Positions 47,088 to 56,143 of a DNA stretch of 64,000 nt are shown in pieces. Made by a program: the position numbers and the translations under genes. The stretch is from Priestia aryabhattai B8W22. Lineage in GTDB: Bacteria; Bacillota; Bacilli; Bacillales; Bacillaceae_H. The stretch spans positions 143,460-207,459 of the forward strand of contig NZ_JYOO01000005.1 in the NCBI RefSeq assembly GCF_000956595.1, in the 5' to 3' direction. Each line of letters starts with the position of its first letter. Position 1 is the first letter of the stretch. Below the pieces are notes generated by a model. It saw nothing but the letters and a program-made list of their open reading frames with translations, ran no database searches and was not told the origin of the DNA.

Positions 47088-48730
47088 TATGCACTGCGCT
47101 GTTTATTTCGGCGCAGTATCTTTCGTTCAATTGCACCTGTTACCCTCGCTCCCATTACTTTTTCAAACAGGCTTGAACGATAGGTAATGATAAAGTAAAT
47201 AAGGCCGCCTACTGCTGCTCCTATAATCGTAATAACAGTGGCGGAGAATCGTCCTGGCTCTGTAAACAGACCAATCACTGCTGCGACAATTTTTACGCTG
47301 ATTCCCATAATCGCAACAAAAATGAGAATGAGCACGGAGCGTTTTATAAACTCACTGTAGTTATATTTTGCGTGTTTTTGAATAAGCGCAAACATATAAA
47401 CAAGAGATACGATATAGCCTAGTGCTGTCGCTAAAACTGAACCAATCTCGTGGAACATAAGAATAAATGGAACGTTCAAAACAATTTTCACAATCAACCC
47501 AAATAATAAACTTAAAACAGCATATTTTTGTTTGTTGATTCCTTGTAAAATAGCTCCATTAACCGTAAAAAATGAGAATAATAAAGCTACCGGTGCATAA
47601 TAAAGCAAGACATTTCCACCCGCATCCGATGCATCTGTTCCAAAGAAAAACGTATAGGCTGGGCCAGCTAAAGCCATTAACCCTACAGATGCTGGCAGCA
47701 CAAGAAACATAATCGTTTGATATGTTTGATCAATTTGCTTTTGCAATACATTATAATCTTTATTCACAAATGAACGTGTAATCGTTGGTACAAGAGTCAA
47801 ACCGAACGCAGTAGCTAATGAAACAGGGATCATCACAAGCTTTGGAACATAAGACTGAACAATTCCGTTCATGGACTCCGCTATTTCTTTTTGTCCAGCC
47901 GCTACCATCGCACGGTTAAATGTGAATTGATCCACATACTGATACAGCGGAATAGCTAAGCTGACAAATACATATGGCAATGAATACGTAAGCAGCTCTT
48001 TAAAAATGGATAAGGTAGAAATACGCGTAGGCGTTACCGTCTGCTCGTTCACCATTTTATCGAGATGAGGCTTTCGTTTTTTCCAGTACCAAATTAATAC
48101 GGCCAGTCCAGCAAGAGCTCCTACAAAAGCCCCCATTGTAGCAAATCCAACCGCTAATGCAAGACTCCCATGTACAACTTTGATGACAATATAGGTCGAT
48201 GCTAATAAAAAGACAACCCGCACAAGCTGTTCAACTACTTGTGAAACGGCTGTTGGTCCCATAGACTGGTGTCCCTGGAAAAATCCTCGCATTAAACTCA
48301 TCATCGGTACTACAATTAACGCAATACTAACCATTCGCATAACCATTACTACATCTTCTAAGGAGTTATTTAAATCAGAACCTCCCAGTGTAATTCTAGA
48401 CATAACAGGAGCTAACGAATATAAAAGTAAAAATGCAAGTATTCCTGTGACAAGCATTAATTTCATGCCGGCCCGGTACATTCTTCTACTCGTATAATAA
48501 TCACCGAGTGCATTATATTTTGACACAAATTTCGATACGGCCATTGGCATACCGGCTGTAGCAATACTTAAATAAATAGCATATTGGTTATATCCGTAAC
48601 CAAACAGTGCTCCCCCTACGGTTCCAACAAGGATCGCAAATGGAAATAAATAAATCATTCCCAAGATTCGGGATACATACGTGCCAAGCGTTAGCACAAA
48701 GGTCCCTCTTAACAATTTTGAATCAGACAT
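47087..48730 (-). CDS. murJ: Lipid II flippase MurJ (YtgP)
   Basis: A MOP-superfamily exporter of 547 residues with about 14 membrane spans that moves lipid II to the outer face of the membrane; in B. subtilis it is redundant with Amj. It begins MSDSKLLRGTFVLTLGTYVSRILGMIYLF and has alternating hydrophobic segments to the end, with a large set of glycine/alanine motifs (GFFQGHQSMGPTAVSQVVEQ) that define the RFX-like/YtgP family. Start ATG 48730 follows CGGAGGCAAACGT. Divergent from ytfP. Confidence 0.9.
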   Translation of the reverse strand: MSDSKLLRGTFVLTLGTYVSRILGMIYLFPFAILVGTVGGALFGYGYNQYAIYLSIATAGMPMAVSKFVSKYNALGDYYTSRRMYRAGMKLMLVTGILAFLLLYSLAPVMSRITLGGSDLNNSLEDVVMVMRMVSIALIVVPMMSLMRGFFQGHQSMGPTAVSQVVEQLVRVVFLLASTYIVIKVVHGSLALAVGFATMGAFVGALAGLAVLIWYWKKRKPHLDKMVNEQTVTPTRISTLSIFKELLTYSLPYVFVSLAIPLYQYVDQFTFNRAMVAAGQKEIAESMNGIVQSYVPKLVMIPVSLATAFGLTLVPTITRSFVNKDYNVLQKQIDQTYQTIMFLVLPASVGLMALAGPAYTFFFGTDASDAGGNVLLYYAPVALLFSFFTVNGAILQGINKQKYAVLSLLFGLIVKIVLNVPFILMFHEIGSVLATALGYIVSLVYMFALIQKHAKYNYSEFIKRSVLILIFVAIMGISVKIVAAVIGLFTEPGRFSATVITIIGAAVGGLIYFIITYRSSLFEKVMGARVTGAIERKILRRNKQRSA

Positions 48731-48941
48731 ACGTTTGCCTCCGATACTTAATGTTACATACTGATAATAATGATAGAATTGAAAAGAAGCAAGTGACAGT
48801 ATACACTAAGAAAGGTCTTATACTCACTCGCACTCGTCAACAAACTAAAAAAACAAAGACTATAGCCCATTTTATCCAATGTTGAGAGATTTGTCAGTGA
48901 ACAAACTAAAATTTTTTAAGAATAGACAGGTTGGTGAAAGT

Positions 48942-50213
48942 ATGATATATGATGTAGTCGTAATCGGAGGAGGACCTTCTGGTTTGATGGCATCGATTGC
49001 AGCTGGAGAGTCAGGTGCAAACGTATTATTAATTGATAAAGGCAATAAACTCGGACGAAAACTTGCCATTTCTGGGGGCGGACGCTGTAATGTAACAAAC
49101 CGCCTTCCGATTGATGAACTTATTAAACACATTCCAGGAAACGGACGCTTTTTATACAGTGCGTTTTCTGTTTTTAATAACGAAGATATCATCTCCTATT
49201 TTGAAGGCCTTGGAATTAAATTAAAAGAAGAAGATCACGGGCGTATGTTTCCGGTTAGCAATAAAGCTCAATCTGTTGTTGATGCATTAATTAGCGAACT
49301 TCACCGTCTTCGTGTGACAATTCGTACAAATACAGCCGTTAAACGCGTAACCTATGAAAACAACACCGTGAAAGAAGTTGTGCTTCAAAACGGAGAAGCA
49401 ATCCAAACGAAAAGCGTTGTGATTGCAGTAGGTGGAAAATCAGTGCCTCATACAGGTTCGACAGGAGACGGTTATCAATGGGCAAAAGATGCGGGGCATA
49501 AAATTACTGAACTTTACCCAACAGAAGTTCCTATTACATCTAGCGAACACTTTATTAAAACCAAAACGCTTCAAGGTCTATCGCTTCGTAATGTAGGATT
49601 AAGCGTGCTTAATAAAAAAGGCAAGCCTGTCATTACTCATCAGATGGATATGATTTTCACTCACTTTGGCATTTCTGGTCCCGCCGCTCTTCGCTGCAGC
49701 CAATATGTCGTTAAAGAGTTAAAGAAACAAAAAAGCAACACTGTTCAAATGTCTATTGATTTATTTCCTAGCCAAAATGAAGAAGAGATTTTTCAAAAAT
49801 TAGCCAAAATGACAAAAGAAGAGCCGAAAAAAGCGATTAAAAATGTTTTAAAAGGTTTTGTATCTGAACGCTATCTATTATTTTTACTCGAGCAAGCAGA
49901 CATTGATAGCCAAGCACTAGCGGGACAGATTCAGCATGAAAAACTGAGAGAGTTCTCGAGAATGTGCAAACGATTTGAATTTGCTGTAAACGGCACGCTT
50001 TCTTTAGAGAAAGCATTCGTCACAGGAGGCGGCGTATCAGTTAAAGAAATTCACCCAAAAGAAATGTCTTCGAAATTTATGCAAGGCCTTTACTTCTGCG
50101 GGGAAATTCTTGATATCCACGGATATACTGGAGGATACAATATTACTTCTGCTCTTGTAACAGGCCGTTTGGCGGGGAGTAATGCAGGAGAATTTGCAAC
50201 AAGCCTAGCATAA
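48942..50213 (+). CDS. ytfP: HI0933/BaiN-family FAD-dependent oxidoreductase (YtfP)
   Basis: A flavoprotein of 423 residues of unknown substrate. The N-terminal Rossmann motif [12 protein letters not shown] (about 8-19) binds FAD, followed by [22 protein letters not shown], the hallmark of the HI0933 family, and a C-terminal FAD motif ([27 protein letters not shown]). ATG 48942 is chosen over the longer open frame (48879) because AGGTTGGTG precedes it. It is followed closely by the convergent cse60. Confidence 0.88.
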   Translation: MIYDVVVIGGGPSGLMASIAAGESGANVLLIDKGNKLGRKLAISGGGRCNVTNRLPIDELIKHIPGNGRFLYSAFSVFNNEDIISYFEGLGIKLKEEDHGRMFPVSNKAQSVVDALISELHRLRVTIRTNTAVKRVTYENNTVKEVVLQNGEAIQTKSVVIAVGGKSVPHTGSTGDGYQWAKDAGHKITELYPTEVPITSSEHFIKTKTLQGLSLRNVGLSVLNKKGKPVITHQMDMIFTHFGISGPAALRCSQYVVKELKKQKSNTVQMSIDLFPSQNEEEIFQKLAKMTKEEPKKAIKNVLKGFVSERYLLFLLEQADIDSQALAGQIQHEKLREFSRMCKRFEFAVNGTLSLEKAFVTGGGVSVKEIHPKEMSSKFMQGLYFCGEILDIHGYTGGYNITSALVTGRLAGSNAGEFATSLA

Positions 50214-50217
50214 TATG

Positions 50218-50397
50218 CTAGGCTTTATACATAACCATGGCTGAAAAACAGTACACTTGCTCATCACGATCAACATCCACTGTGACTTGATATTTAATAT
50301 CCACGACGTCTTCATCTTCTAATTTTCGTAAAAATCGGTTCACCGCAAACTCTAAATCTTTTTCATGCTCTTTATCAAACATTTTCACTTGTATCAC
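50218..50397 (-). CDS. cse60: Sporulation protein Cse60
   Basis: A small acidic SigE-controlled protein of unknown function. The 59 residues (MIQVKMFDKEHEKDLEFAVN at the start, then VDIKYQVTVDVDRDEQVY) resemble Cse60 of B. subtilis (60 aa). I choose GTG 50397 because AAGGTGG lies 8 bases upstream and the product then begins MIQVK; the frame extends four codons further. A clear SigE promoter was not found by eye. It lies 4 bases from the convergent ytfP stop. Confidence 0.8.
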   Translation of the reverse strand: MIQVKMFDKEHEKDLEFAVNRFLRKLEDEDVVDIKYQVTVDVDRDEQVYCFSAMVMYKA

Positions 50398-50581
50398 AGC
50401 TTCTACCACCTTGTCCTATCAAATTTGTTTCAATCAGAATGGACTGCTTCTCTCAATGATGGCTTTTGTACTGATTTTCAACTTCTTCCTACCTTTATTT
50501 TTATGAAGACTTTTATAGATTTAGTCATCATTTGTTTTGCTACTATCATTTTAGTCGGATGGCAGAAGTTTAATTCAAAAA
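50398..50581. other. Intergenic region between cse60 and repeat copy C
   Basis: About 180 bases with no credible gene. With the adjoining repeat it makes a 408-base gap between cse60 and ytwF. The cse60 promoter should be here, but no consensus SigE site stands out. Confidence 0.35.
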
Positions 50582-50804
50582 AAGAGGTTGAGACATAACG
50601 AACTTAATCCAATCTAAAGACGAACAAATGGGATACATGAGCTGAACCGCTTGTAACACGGCAGTCGATTTTCATGCAAGACGTCGCCTTTCCCTCCAAT
50701 CAACTGCTAAAAGGCACGAAACAAAAAAAAGAACCACTAATCAAACATGTTGATTAATAGTTCATTTTTCACTTCAACTGAGATACTTTTATCCCAGCCT
50801 CTTT
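50582..50804 (-). repeat. Dispersed repeat copy C (full length, about 223 bp)
   Basis: The left end GAGGTTGAGACATAA (50584-50598) is an imperfect inverted copy of the right end TTTTATCCCAGCCTC (50787-50801), so the element has 15-base terminal inverted repeats. It aligns with copy D over its length. A hairpin at 50731-50763 (GAACCACTAATCAA with TTGATTAATAGTTC, mismatched) is followed on the minus strand by T8, a terminator by form. The right end lies 2-5 bases after the ytwF stop. Confidence 0.85.
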
Positions 50805-50805
50805 T

Positions 50806-51126
50806 TTATTTATTAACCGTTTTTCCTTCCCACTCTAACATGCCGCCAACCATATTTGTTACTTTATGTCCTTGTTCTTGAAGGTAGTAACATACGTTTT
50901 CACTGCGGCGGCCCGAACGGCAAATGAAAATATATTCTTTGTCTTTATCAAAATAATCCAAGTTAACTGGAATATCATTCATACGAATGTGTTTAGCAGT
51001 TGGAATCATCCCTTCTGCTACTTCTTCATCTTCGCGCACATCAACTAAATGAAGTTCTTCTCCATTTTCAACGCGTTTTTGAAGTTCTTCAGGCGTAATT
51101 ACTTTTACTTCTTCCATCTTCGTCAT
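50806..51126 (-). CDS. ytwF: Single-domain rhodanese (YtwF)
   Basis: A sulfurtransferase-like protein of 106 residues: ITPEELQKRVENGEELHLVDVREDEE at the start and active-site loop ICRSGRRSENV with nucleophile Cys (about residue 70). The CRSGRR loop is the standard six-residue rhodanese pocket. It probably carries sulfur as a persulfide; the acceptor is unknown. ATG 51126 follows AGAGGAATGACGAAG; ATG at 51117 is a close alternative. It is followed at once by repeat copy C. Confidence 0.9.
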   Translation of the reverse strand: MTKMEEVKVITPEELQKRVENGEELHLVDVREDEEVAEGMIPTAKHIRMNDIPVNLDYFDKDKEYIFICRSGRRSENVCYYLQEQGHKVTNMVGGMLEWEGKTVNK

Positions 51127-51198
51127 TCCTCTCTATTCTTTCATTCAGCTTGCTATCGCTATTGTAGCAAATTCAAATACCTTTATGCCACTAAATAA

Positions 51199-51232
51199 GA
51201 AAAGCTTAAACAGCACCCTGCCTAAGCTTTTC
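51199..51232. repeat. Hairpin downstream of ytwF promoter region
   Basis: GAAAAGCTTA (51199-51208) pairs perfectly with TAAGCTTTTC (51223-51232) around 14 bases. It is the outermost of several structures between leuS and ytwF. It lacks a full T run on either strand. Confidence 0.5.
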
Positions 51233-51248
51233 CAATTGTAGTTAAAGG

Positions 51249-51345
51249 TTTGACTAAGCTCTTAAGATCAAACCCGAAAGCAAGGCACATCTACTTAAGT
51301 CTAGAACACAAGCTACTCTAGCTCTTTCACTCTGGAGTGTATCTA
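51249..51345. repeat. Hairpin unit 1 downstream of leuS (degenerate)
   Basis: It shares TTTGACTAAG, an ACCCGAAAG centre and CTTAAGTCTAGAACA with unit 2 at the same spacing, but the inner arms no longer pair well. This suggests an older copy of the same element. Confidence 0.6.
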
Positions 51346-51426
51346 AAAAAAGAAACAAAGAAGACCACTCGACCAAGTGACTCTATCATTGGCTAACCAG
51401 ACTACTTCGTTCTTACTTTCAAAGAT

Positions 51427-51525
51427 TTTGACTAAGGGCCTGATGTCAACCCCGAAAGGGGGACATCAGGCCCTTAGGTCTAGAACAGACCCCCTGACTA
51501 AAGAGCAGTCAGGGGGTCTGTTCTA
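51427..51525. repeat. Hairpin unit 2 downstream of leuS (intact double hairpin)
   Basis: The first stem CTAAGGGCCTGATGTC (51432-51447) pairs perfectly with GACATCAGGCCCTTAG (51462-51477) and is capped by CCCC-GAAA-GGGG, a GNRA tetraloop form. The second stem is 19 bp: TAGAACAGACCCCCTGACT (51481-51499) with its exact complement at 51507-51525, loop AAAGAGC. It starts 10 bases after the leuS stop on the minus strand. It may stop leuS transcription although no T run follows. Confidence 0.75.
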
Positions 51526-51534
51526 CATCAATAC

Positions 51535-53949
51535 TTAATTAGCTACGATGTTTACTAATTTACCAGGCACAGCAATTACTTTGCGCACTGTCTTACCTTC
51601 AATGAACTCTTGAACGTCTTCATTAGCCATTGCAATATCTTGAAGCTCTTCACGAGACGCCTCAGCAGGTACGTTTACTTTCGCACGTACTTTACCGTTA
51701 ATTTGAACGACAATTTCCACTTCATCATCTACAAGTTTTGCTTCGTCAAACGCAGGCCAAGCCTCATACGAAATTGTATCTTCGTGACCTAGTTTGCTCC
51801 ATAATTCCTCAGTCGTATGAGGACAAATTGGTGCTAATAGCTTCACAAATCCTTCTACGTATTGCTTTGGCAGCACGTCAACTTTGTATGCATCATTGAT
51901 GAATACCATAAGCTGAGAGATACCTGTATTAAAACGGAGGCCTTCGTAATCTTCCGTTACTTTTTTCACCGTTTGGTGATACACGCGTTCAAGCGTAGTG
52001 TCATTGCTTTCTTGAACCTTGCTGCTTAATTCACCGTTATCGTCAACAAGTAAGCGCCATACACGATCTAAGAAACGGCGTGCACCATCAAGCCCTTTTG
52101 TTGACCAGGCGATTGACGCATCTAAAGGCCCCATGAACATTTCATAAAGGCGAAGCGTATCTGCTCCGTGGCTTTCTACGATTTCGTCTGGGTTTACAAC
52201 GTTACCTTTTGACTTACTCATTTTTTCATTGTTTTCTCCAAGAATCATACCTTGGTTAAACAGTTTTTGGAACGGCTCTTTTGTTGGAACTACGCCGATA
52301 TCATATAAAAACTTATGCCAGAAACGAGCATATAATAAGTGAAGAACAGCGTGTTCAGCTCCACCGATATAAATATCAACCGGCAACCATTCTTTTAATT
52401 TATCTGCATCTGCTAACGCTTCACTGTTTGTTGGATCAATGTAGCGTAAGTAATACCAGCAGCTGCCTGCCCATTGAGGCATTGTATTTGTTTCGCGGCG
52501 CCCTTTTTTGCCTGTTTCCGGATCTACAACGTTCACCCAGTCATCAATGTTTGCTAACGGAGATTCACCTGTGCCTGACGGTTTGATTTCAGTCGTTTTT
52601 GGTAACACAAGCGGAAGCTGATCTTCAGGAACTGCAGTTGTTGTGCCATCTTCCCAGTGAATAACAGGAATTGGTTCACCCCAGTAGCGCTGACGACTGA
52701 ATAACCAGTCACGCAGACGGTATGTTACTTGTTTTTCACCTTTTTCATTTGCTTGAAGCCACTGAATCATATTTGAAATTGCTTCTTCTTTATCTAAACC
52801 ATTTAAGAAGTCTGAATTAACGTGCTCGCCGTCGCCTGTATAAGCTTCTTTTGAAACGTCTCCGCCCGCTACCACTTCTTTAATCGGCAGCTCAAATTTA
52901 ACAGCAAACTCATAATCGCGCTCATCATGAGCAGGAACAGCCATAATTGCACCTGTGCCATAGCTCATTAGAACATAGTCAGCAATCCAAATCGGCATTC
53001 TCTCGCCGTTTACAGGATTAATTGCATAAGCACCTGTGAATACGCCCGTTTTGTCTTTAGCTAAGTCTGTACGCTCTAAATCGCTTTTGCTTTTAATTTG
53101 ATCTAAATAAGCTTCTACCGCTTCTTTTTGTTCGGCTGTTGTAATTTTTTCCACAAACGGATGTTCAGGTGCTAAAACGGCATACGTTGCCCCAAATAGC
53201 GTGTCAGGACGCGTTGTGAACACAGTAAATGTGTCCTCGTATCCATCGATTGTGAAGTGCACGTGAGCTCCTTCAGAGCGGCCAATCCAGTTGCGCTGCA
53301 TTTCTTTAATACTTTCTGGCCAATCAAGCTCATCTAAATCTTCTAGTAAACGATCTGCATAAGCTGTGATTTTAAGCATCCACTGCTTCATTGGACGACG
53401 CTCAACCGGATGTCCCCCACGCTCACTTTTGCCGTCAATAACTTCTTCGTTCGCAAGTACTGTTCCTAGAGCAGGACACCAGTTAACAGCTACTTCATCC
53501 ACATAAGCTAAGCCGTTTTTATATAACTGTAAGAAAATCCACTGTGTCCATTTGTAGTAGTTTGGATCAGTTGTATTAATTTCTCGCTCCCAATCGTAAG
53601 AGAAACCTAACGATTTGATTTGACGGCGGAAATTATTAATGTTAAGTTCAGTGAACTCAGCCGGATCGTTTCCTGTATCTAATGCATACTGCTCAGCAGG
53701 TAGTCCGAATGCATCCCATCCCATTGGATGAAGTACATTGTATCCTTGCATACGCTTCATACGAGATAAAATGTCCGTTGCTGTATAACCTTCTGGATGC
53801 CCAACGTGTAAACCCGCTCCAGATGGATAAGGGAACATATCTAATGCGTAAAACTTACGCTTTCCTTCATCTTCTGTTGTTCTAAATGTTTTATTTTCTT
53901 CCCAAACTTTTTGCCATTTTTGTTCGATCTTTTCATGATTAAAAGCCAT
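51535..53949 (-). CDS. leuS: Leucyl-tRNA synthetase
   Basis: Charges tRNA-Leu and edits misactivated norvaline or isoleucine. The 804 residues have the HIGH-type motif in [15 protein letters not shown] (about 41-55), a CP1 editing domain (about 220-420, with [12 protein letters not shown]), the KMSKS motif [10 protein letters not shown], and an anticodon-binding C-terminal region. ATG 53949 is chosen because CAAGGAGG precedes it; the frame open further upstream runs into the T-box terminator and cannot be coding. Length is typical for Bacillus. Confidence 0.97.
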   Translation of the reverse strand: MAFNHEKIEQKWQKVWEENKTFRTTEDEGKRKFYALDMFPYPSGAGLHVGHPEGYTATDILSRMKRMQGYNVLHPMGWDAFGLPAEQYALDTGNDPAEFTELNINNFRRQIKSLGFSYDWEREINTTDPNYYKWTQWIFLQLYKNGLAYVDEVAVNWCPALGTVLANEEVIDGKSERGGHPVERRPMKQWMLKITAYADRLLEDLDELDWPESIKEMQRNWIGRSEGAHVHFTIDGYEDTFTVFTTRPDTLFGATYAVLAPEHPFVEKITTAEQKEAVEAYLDQIKSKSDLERTDLAKDKTGVFTGAYAINPVNGERMPIWIADYVLMSYGTGAIMAVPAHDERDYEFAVKFELPIKEVVAGGDVSKEAYTGDGEHVNSDFLNGLDKEEAISNMIQWLQANEKGEKQVTYRLRDWLFSRQRYWGEPIPVIHWEDGTTTAVPEDQLPLVLPKTTEIKPSGTGESPLANIDDWVNVVDPETGKKGRRETNTMPQWAGSCWYYLRYIDPTNSEALADADKLKEWLPVDIYIGGAEHAVLHLLYARFWHKFLYDIGVVPTKEPFQKLFNQGMILGENNEKMSKSKGNVVNPDEIVESHGADTLRLYEMFMGPLDASIAWSTKGLDGARRFLDRVWRLLVDDNGELSSKVQESNDTTLERVYHQTVKKVTEDYEGLRFNTGISQLMVFINDAYKVDVLPKQYVEGFVKLLAPICPHTTEELWSKLGHEDTISYEAWPAFDEAKLVDDEVEIVVQINGKVRAKVNVPAEASREELQDIAMANEDVQEFIEGKTVRKVIAVPGKLVNIVAN

Positions 53950-53991
53950 ACATAATCCTCCTTGTACGCTCCAGCTGTATTTAATTAAACT

Positions 53992-54225
53992 AAAAAACCC
54001 CTCATCCCTCAAACAAAGGGACGAGAGGTTGAATAAACTTCCCGCGGTACCACCCAAATTAGCACAATTATGTACTCACTCATTTTCCTTAACGCGGATA
54101 GACGGCAAATGTTACTTTACTTCACATTTACAACTCCAAGGTGAGTTCATGAACGCCCGTTTGCTGACTCGCACCACCCGTCAGCTCTCTTAGCTCGCTT
54201 CGTTCACTACTATTCCTTATCATAG
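53992..54225 (-). promoter_or_regulatory. T-box riboswitch leader of leuS
   Basis: On the minus strand GGGTGGTACCGCGG (plus 54042-54055) precedes a terminator (CCTCTCGTCCCT with AGGGATGAGGGG, then T6; plus 53992-54030). Stem I material (GCTGACGG) lies near 54175-54190. A CTC triplet (plus 54143-54145) in GAACTCACC sits at the specifier place and reads leucine. Uncharged tRNA-Leu should promote read-through into leuS. Confidence 0.95.
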
Positions 54226-54227
54226 TT

Positions 54228-54255
54228 TTTATATCATACTACCTTGTATTGTAAA
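54228..54255 (-). promoter_or_regulatory. SigA promoter of leuS
   Basis: On the minus strand TTTACA (54250-54255), a 16-base spacer and TATAAA (54228-54233). It starts the T-box leader about 280 bases before the leuS ATG. Confidence 0.7.
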
Positions 54256-54393
54256 TAATATGTTCGCAAACTGCAAGTTGTTCAACGGATTTTGTAAAAG
54301 TTTCTGCACTGCAGCACTGCTTTGCTGCTAAATCCTCTCTTTCATTCTTATATATGAACAACTTCTCCCAAAAACATACATGCAGCGTAAAAC

Positions 54394-54626
54394 AAAAAAA
54401 GAGATTGAGACATAACTAAGTCAATCTTATCTAAAGGTGAATAAATAGGATATCTGGACTCTTTGCTACAAAACTGTTGATTTCGTGCAAGGCTTTACCT
54501 TGCCCTCCAATCAGCAGCTTAAAGCAACTAAACGCGTAAGATCTACGTTCACCATAATAATGAAAAAATCCGAACGATTTATCGTTCGGATCTTCCTTCG
54601 GCTAAAATCCTTTTGTCTCAGCCTCT
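54394..54626 (-). repeat. Dispersed repeat copy D (full length, about 233 bp)
   Basis: The left end GAGATTGAGACATAA begins at 54401 after A7; the right end TTTTGTCTCAGCCTCT is at 54611-54626. The left half aligns with copy C (GAGACATAAC, TATCTAAAG, CCTCCAATCA, CTTAAAG). The hairpin ATCCGAACGAT/ATCGTTCGGAT (54568-54591) is that of copy B rather than copies A or C, and T6 follows on the minus strand. It is 21 bases after the GntP permease stop. Confidence 0.85.
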
Positions 54627-54646
54627 ACTTTCTTTAGCAGCTATTA

Positions 54647-55969
54647 TTAAATGCCAAATCCAAAAGAAAACAGGATAATCGCAAGTGCAAGACCAACAAG
54701 CGGAACAATTACCGTCATCGCTGCAACTGATCCATACGCATCTTTATGAGTTTCTCCGCAAATAGAATTAATTGTGGTGACGACATAACCATTATGAGGC
54801 AAAGAATCTAATACTCCAGAAGAAATAGCTACTACGCGATGGAGAGCTTCTGGATTTACACCAGCATCTAGATAGTGAGGGGCTAAGATTGGCAAAGCAA
54901 TCGCCTGACCTCCTGAAGCCGAACCTGTCATCCCCGCGATAACACTTACCGCAATAGCTCCCCCAATCAACGGACTTCCTGGAATATGCGTCATAGCGTC
55001 TACAGCCACTCCAAACGCGGGAACAGCTTTAGCAACTCCTCCAAAACCTACGACAGCAGCTGTATTCCCAATCGCAATTAACGCCCCCAGCGTTCCTTCT
55101 GAGGCTGCGTTCCAAAACCCTTTAAAATGCTTTCGGTTCACAATATAAGTGACAATGATCCCGCTTAAAAGTGCCACAATCAACGCAGATTGCTGAAGTG
55201 GCTTATGAAGCGCAAAAGAAATAATGAGCACGACCACAAGCGGAAGCAAACTTAATAACGGATTAGGAAGAGACTGATTTTCCGTTACTGCTGGATCTTT
55301 TTCGCGTGATATAAAACGCTCTCCATTTTTAACTGCTTTTGAAATCAAGCGCTTTAACCACCAGTAGCCGAATACAGCCATCACTACCGCTACAACTAAA
55401 CTAACTTCCCACCCTGCATACGGACTAGTCTTCAAATATTCAATTGGAATCCAGTTTTGGATTTCAGGAGATCCAGCCGAGGTCATCGTAAACGTAACGG
55501 AACCGAATGCTAAAGCAGCAGGGATAAACCGCCTCGGCAAATCCGCCTGTTTGAATAAGCTTAAAGCCATTGGATAAACAGAGAATGCTACTACAAACAG
55601 ACTGACTCCTCCGTATGTTAAGACCGCACAGGCAAGTACAATCGCCAACACTGCTCTTTTCATTCCTAGTTTACTGACAATCCAGCGAGAAACACTATCA
55701 GCGGCCCCGCTGTCTTCCATTACTTTTCCAAAGACGGCGCCCAATAGAAACATTAAATACCAAGAGGCAATAAATCCTGTGAAACCAGACATGTAATTTC
55801 CAACAAAATTTGCTTCTCCTTCTTTCACCAGCTGTGGAAATAAAGGCATTCCGCTTGTTAACGCAACAACTAAAGCACTGAGCGGACCTGCTATAAATAA
55901 ATTCATGCCTCTCATCGTTAATACAATGAGCAGCAATAATCCTCCAATTAATCCAATCATACTAAGCAT
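54647..55969 (-). CDS. GntP-family permease
   Basis: A 440-residue secondary transporter with about 12-13 membrane spans, of the gluconate:H+ symporter (GntP) family. It has MLSMIGLIGGLLLLIVLTMRG at the start, TSGMPLFPQL, GSASGGQAIALPILAP and NGYVVTTINSICGETH at the end, all typical of GntP. The substrate may be gluconate, a hydroxy acid such as hydroxybutyrate, or a related sugar acid. Start ATG 55969 follows GGGGGCTAAAC. A near-perfect cre lies just upstream, so it should be glucose-repressed. Repeat copy D ends its transcript. Confidence 0.85.
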   Translation of the reverse strand: MLSMIGLIGGLLLLIVLTMRGMNLFIAGPLSALVVALTSGMPLFPQLVKEGEANFVGNYMSGFTGFIASWYLMFLLGAVFGKVMEDSGAADSVSRWIVSKLGMKRAVLAIVLACAVLTYGGVSLFVVAFSVYPMALSLFKQADLPRRFIPAALAFGSVTFTMTSAGSPEIQNWIPIEYLKTSPYAGWEVSLVVAVVMAVFGYWWLKRLISKAVKNGERFISREKDPAVTENQSLPNPLLSLLPLVVVLIISFALHKPLQQSALIVALLSGIIVTYIVNRKHFKGFWNAASEGTLGALIAIGNTAAVVGFGGVAKAVPAFGVAVDAMTHIPGSPLIGGAIAVSVIAGMTGSASGGQAIALPILAPHYLDAGVNPEALHRVVAISSGVLDSLPHNGYVVTTINSICGETHKDAYGSVAAMTVIVPLVGLALAIILFSFGFGI

Positions 55970-55997
55970 GTTTAGCCCCCCATGAAGTCATATAATT

Positions 55998-56011
55998 AGA
56001 AAACGCTTACA
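55998..56011 (-). promoter_or_regulatory. cre site upstream of the GntP permease
   Basis: AGAAAACGCTTACA (plus strand) matches TGWAANCGNTNWCA at 13 of 14 positions. It lies 29-42 bases before the permease start codon, within the expected promoter or early leader, and would be used for CcpA repression. Confidence 0.75.
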
Positions 56012-56112
56012 ATTTTACAGGTATATACTCCTTTCTTTGCTTGTCACAACCCCTACTATATTATTAAAGGAATACTGAAGACATTCCTACGTTTATTAAG
56101 CAGTCAAAAATA

Positions 56113-56143
56113 AAACCATCTCTATTTATTTAGAGATGGTTAA
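56113..56143 (-). terminator. Terminator of the MFS gene, containing its stop codon
   Basis: AACCATCTCTA-TTTAT-TTAGAGATGGTT followed by TTTATTTTT on the minus strand. The MFS stop codon TAA lies in the left part of the stem loop. Confidence 0.9.

Noticed and set aside
50365..50598. 77-codon rightward frame with a hydrophobic C-terminal part
   Set aside because: It starts inside cse60 on the other strand and ends in the dispersed repeat; neither its first ATG nor the internal ATG near 50503 has a ribosome site.
53950..54057. In-frame upstream extension of leuS by 36 codons
   Set aside because: It would require translation of the T-box terminator and antiterminator region; the ATG at 53949 has the only good ribosome site.
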